The notes beneath the pieces are model-generated. The model ran no database searches and was not told the DNA's origin. It saw only the letters and a program-made list of their open reading frames with translations. Of a stretch of DNA of 23,797 nt, positions 22,417 through 23,797 are shown in pieces. The stretch is from UBA9662 sp002729415. Its GTDB lineage: Bacteria; Poribacteria; WGA-4E; UBA9662. The translations under genes and the position numbers were made by a program. The stretch covers positions 1 to 23,797 of the forward strand of contig PBXZ01000144.1 of assembly GCA_002729415.1 (NCBI GenBank), written 5' to 3'. Every line of letters starts with the position of its first letter. Positions within the stretch are counted from its first letter, which is position 1.

Positions 22417-23652
22417 TTGCTAACAAAATTTATCAGTTTTATTGGGATCTTTGCCATGATTGGTTTTGCCTACGCAATCAGCAATAATCGAAAGGCTATT
22501 AACTGGCGACCGATATTTTGGGGAATTGGACTGCAAATAATCTTCGCCGTNCTCATTTTACACTTGGAATTTGGGCAGATCTTCTTTTCAGGTTGTGACN
22601 GGATTGTAAACTGGTTACTCTCCTGTGCTGATGCNGGAACAGATTTNNTNCTAAGNNCCCTTGTTACCGNTACTGTAGATNCTTCTGTAAAAAACCTTGC
22701 NTTTAGAGCTATACCCACAATTATCTTTTTTTCGTCCTTTATGGCTATTCTATATCATCTCAGGATCATGGGATTTATTATCTCAATGATTTCAATGCTC
22801 ATGCAGAAAACGATGAGAACCTCAGGTGCAGAAACACTTTCTACTGCCGCTAACATCTTTTTGGGGCAGACAGAAGCACCACTAGTGGTCAGACCCTTTA
22901 TCAAAGATATGACGCAGAGCGAACTGATGGCGGTAATGACGGGTGGGTTTGCCACAATAGCCGGTGGAGTTATGGCTATATACGTCAGCTTATTAAAGGA
23001 TCAAGTTCCAGGTATCGCAGGTCATCTTCTAGCTGCCAGTGTAATGAGTGCTCCAGCAGCACTGGCAATATCCAAGATTATAATTCCGGAAACTGAAACG
23101 CCAACCACATCGGCAACCGATCAAATTACAATAGAGCGGGTCGACCGAAATGTTCTAGAAGCTGCCAGTCGAGGGGCAACTGATGGAATGAAGCTAACTC
23201 TGAATGTTATTGCCATGTTAATTGCGTTTGTAGCTCTAATTTCCTTGGTTAATGGTATCTTATCTTTATTGAACCTTAGTTTGGAACAACTTCTCGGGTA
23301 CTTTTTTTCCCCCTTTGCCGTCTTAATGGGAATCCCTTTTGCTGAAGCCATTCAAGCTGGCAGGTTGCTAGGTGAAAAATTGGTTCTGACAGAGTTTATT
23401 GCCTACACTAATCTATCGAATATCATGACAAGTTCCAATCCACTAAGCCAGAAAAGCGCTGTTATTCTTTCCTATGCACTTTGTGGTTTTTCTAACTTTG
23501 CTTCAATTGGCATTCAGTTGGGTGGAATTGGCGGGATTGCACCAGAACGGAGAACAGACTTAGCTAAAATAGGACTTCGAGCCATGATCGCAGGTGTTCT
23601 AGCCGCCAATATGACTGCAACGATAGCTGGAATCTTATATAAATCTACCTAA
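22417..23652 (+). CDS. Concentrative nucleoside transporter (CNT/NupC family)
   Basis: Inner-membrane cation-coupled nucleoside importer of about 411 residues. Substrate and ion-site motifs known from the Vibrio cholerae CNT are present (numbering from the TTG at 22411): G-Q-T-E-A-P at 152-157, G-E-K-L-V-L-T-E-F-I-A-Y with E328, and C-G-F-S-N-F-A-S-I with F360, N362 and S365. A-N-I-F-L before the first motif and G-G-I-G-G-I near the end also fit. The TTG start gives a first helix beginning L-T-K-F-I-S-F-I-G. It follows the DUF6785-type pair by about 150 bp, a gap with several Ns and no clear promoter, so it may or may not be in the same transcript. It could salvage nucleosides, or a nucleoside-like product of the adjacent pathway. 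Confidence 0.9.
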   Translation: MLTKFISFIGIFAMIGFAYAISNNRKAINWRPIFWGIGLQIIFAXLILHLEFGQIFFSGCDXIVNWLLSCADXGTDXXLXXLVTXTVDXSVKNLXFRAIPTIIFFSSFMAILYHLRIMGFIISMISMLMQKTMRTSGAETLSTAANIFLGQTEAPLVVRPFIKDMTQSELMAVMTGGFATIAGGVMAIYVSLLKDQVPGIAGHLLAASVMSAPAALAISKIIIPETETPTTSATDQITIERVDRNVLEAASRGATDGMKLTLNVIAMLIAFVALISLVNGILSLLNLSLEQLLGYFFSPFAVLMGIPFAEAIQAGRLLGEKLVLTEFIAYTNLSNIMTSSNPLSQKSAVILSYALCGFSNFASIGIQLGGIGGIAPERRTDLAKIGLRAMIAGVLAANMTATIAGILYKST

Positions 23653-23797
23653 AAACTATATATAATAAATAGGGAACAAGACAACCATCAAACTTTTGGT
23701 AGTTGAAAATCTAAGGCGAGATTAAGATTAGCTAATATAACCTTCCTATTGCAGAAACTGATTAGCTTCATAGTTCCTCGTTGCTTCATCCACATAT
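23653..23797. other. Downstream intergenic region with an imperfect hairpin
   Basis: AT-rich tail with no coding signal. At 23682-23705 CAACCATCAAA pairs with TTTGGTAGTTG, with one mismatch and one G-T pair, around a very short loop. It could end the transporter transcript, but no T run follows, so it is at best a factor-dependent or weak terminator. Confidence 0.3.

Noticed and set aside
1..23797. CRISPR arrays, insertion sequences, tRNA, rRNA or prophage genes
   Set aside because: I found no evenly spaced repeats, transposase motifs, tRNA-like cloverleaves or phage structural genes on either strand by eye.

Overview
The window looks like chromosomal DNA from an uncultured, probably marine or sponge-associated bacterium. 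The mix of three phytanoyl-CoA-dioxygenase-like (PhyH) genes, a Cys-type sulfatase, a GH43-like beta-propeller, two Gfo/Idh/MocA oxidoreductases and a tandem pair of DUF6785-type membrane proteins is typical of Candidatus Poribacteria and some planctomycete-like lineages. This taxonomic guess is inference from gene content; there is no rRNA or tRNA here to confirm it. The sequence carries many single Ns. In the two genes where I counted them, 33 of 38 fall on codon position three, so they look like strain polymorphism in a mixed assembly rather than missing data.

Layout from left to right. (1) The last codons of a plus-strand protein (to 76) converge on a minus-strand PHP-domain metallohydrolase (92-982). 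The PHP gene is divergent from a Gfo/Idh oxidoreductase (1287-2306). The space between them holds an extended -10 promoter candidate and a 12-bp inverted repeat. (2) A complete Yej-type oligopeptide ABC importer in the order yejB-yejE-yejF-yejA (2520-8179) is followed by a HugZ/PPOX-like FMN-binding gene (8217-9017). (3) A minus-strand D-threonine-aldolase/D-serine-dehydratase-like PLP enzyme (9022-10113) converges on that operon. Upstream it is divergent from the next cluster, with a perfect 30-bp palindrome at 10171-10200 between them.

(4) A plus-strand catabolic cluster starts at about 10374: a sulfatase without a signal peptide, a GH43-like propeller, an RtcB-family RNA ligase, two adjacent PhyH oxygenases, a 317-bp degenerate gap, a third PhyH oxygenase with a TTG start, and a second Gfo/Idh oxidoreductase. 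(5) After a 288-bp gap with a promoter candidate come two divergent paralogues of a large uncharacterised membrane protein family (18342-20246 and 20331-22265), then a CNT-type concentrative nucleoside transporter (about 22417-23652).

A plausible reading is uptake plus intracellular trimming and oxidation of decorated (sulfated, O-linked) organic compounds: paired membrane proteins, CNT and Yej for import; sulfatase and propeller for deconstruction; PhyH and Gfo/Idh enzymes for oxidation. The substrate cannot be read from sequence.

The items most worth following up are the tandem DUF6785-type pair with its hairpin-gated start, the PhyH protein whose iron motif is HxG instead of HxD, the long perfect palindromes and stem-loops (some inside coding sequence), and the N pattern as a polymorphism map. 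I saw no CRISPR array, insertion sequence, tRNA, rRNA or replication origin.
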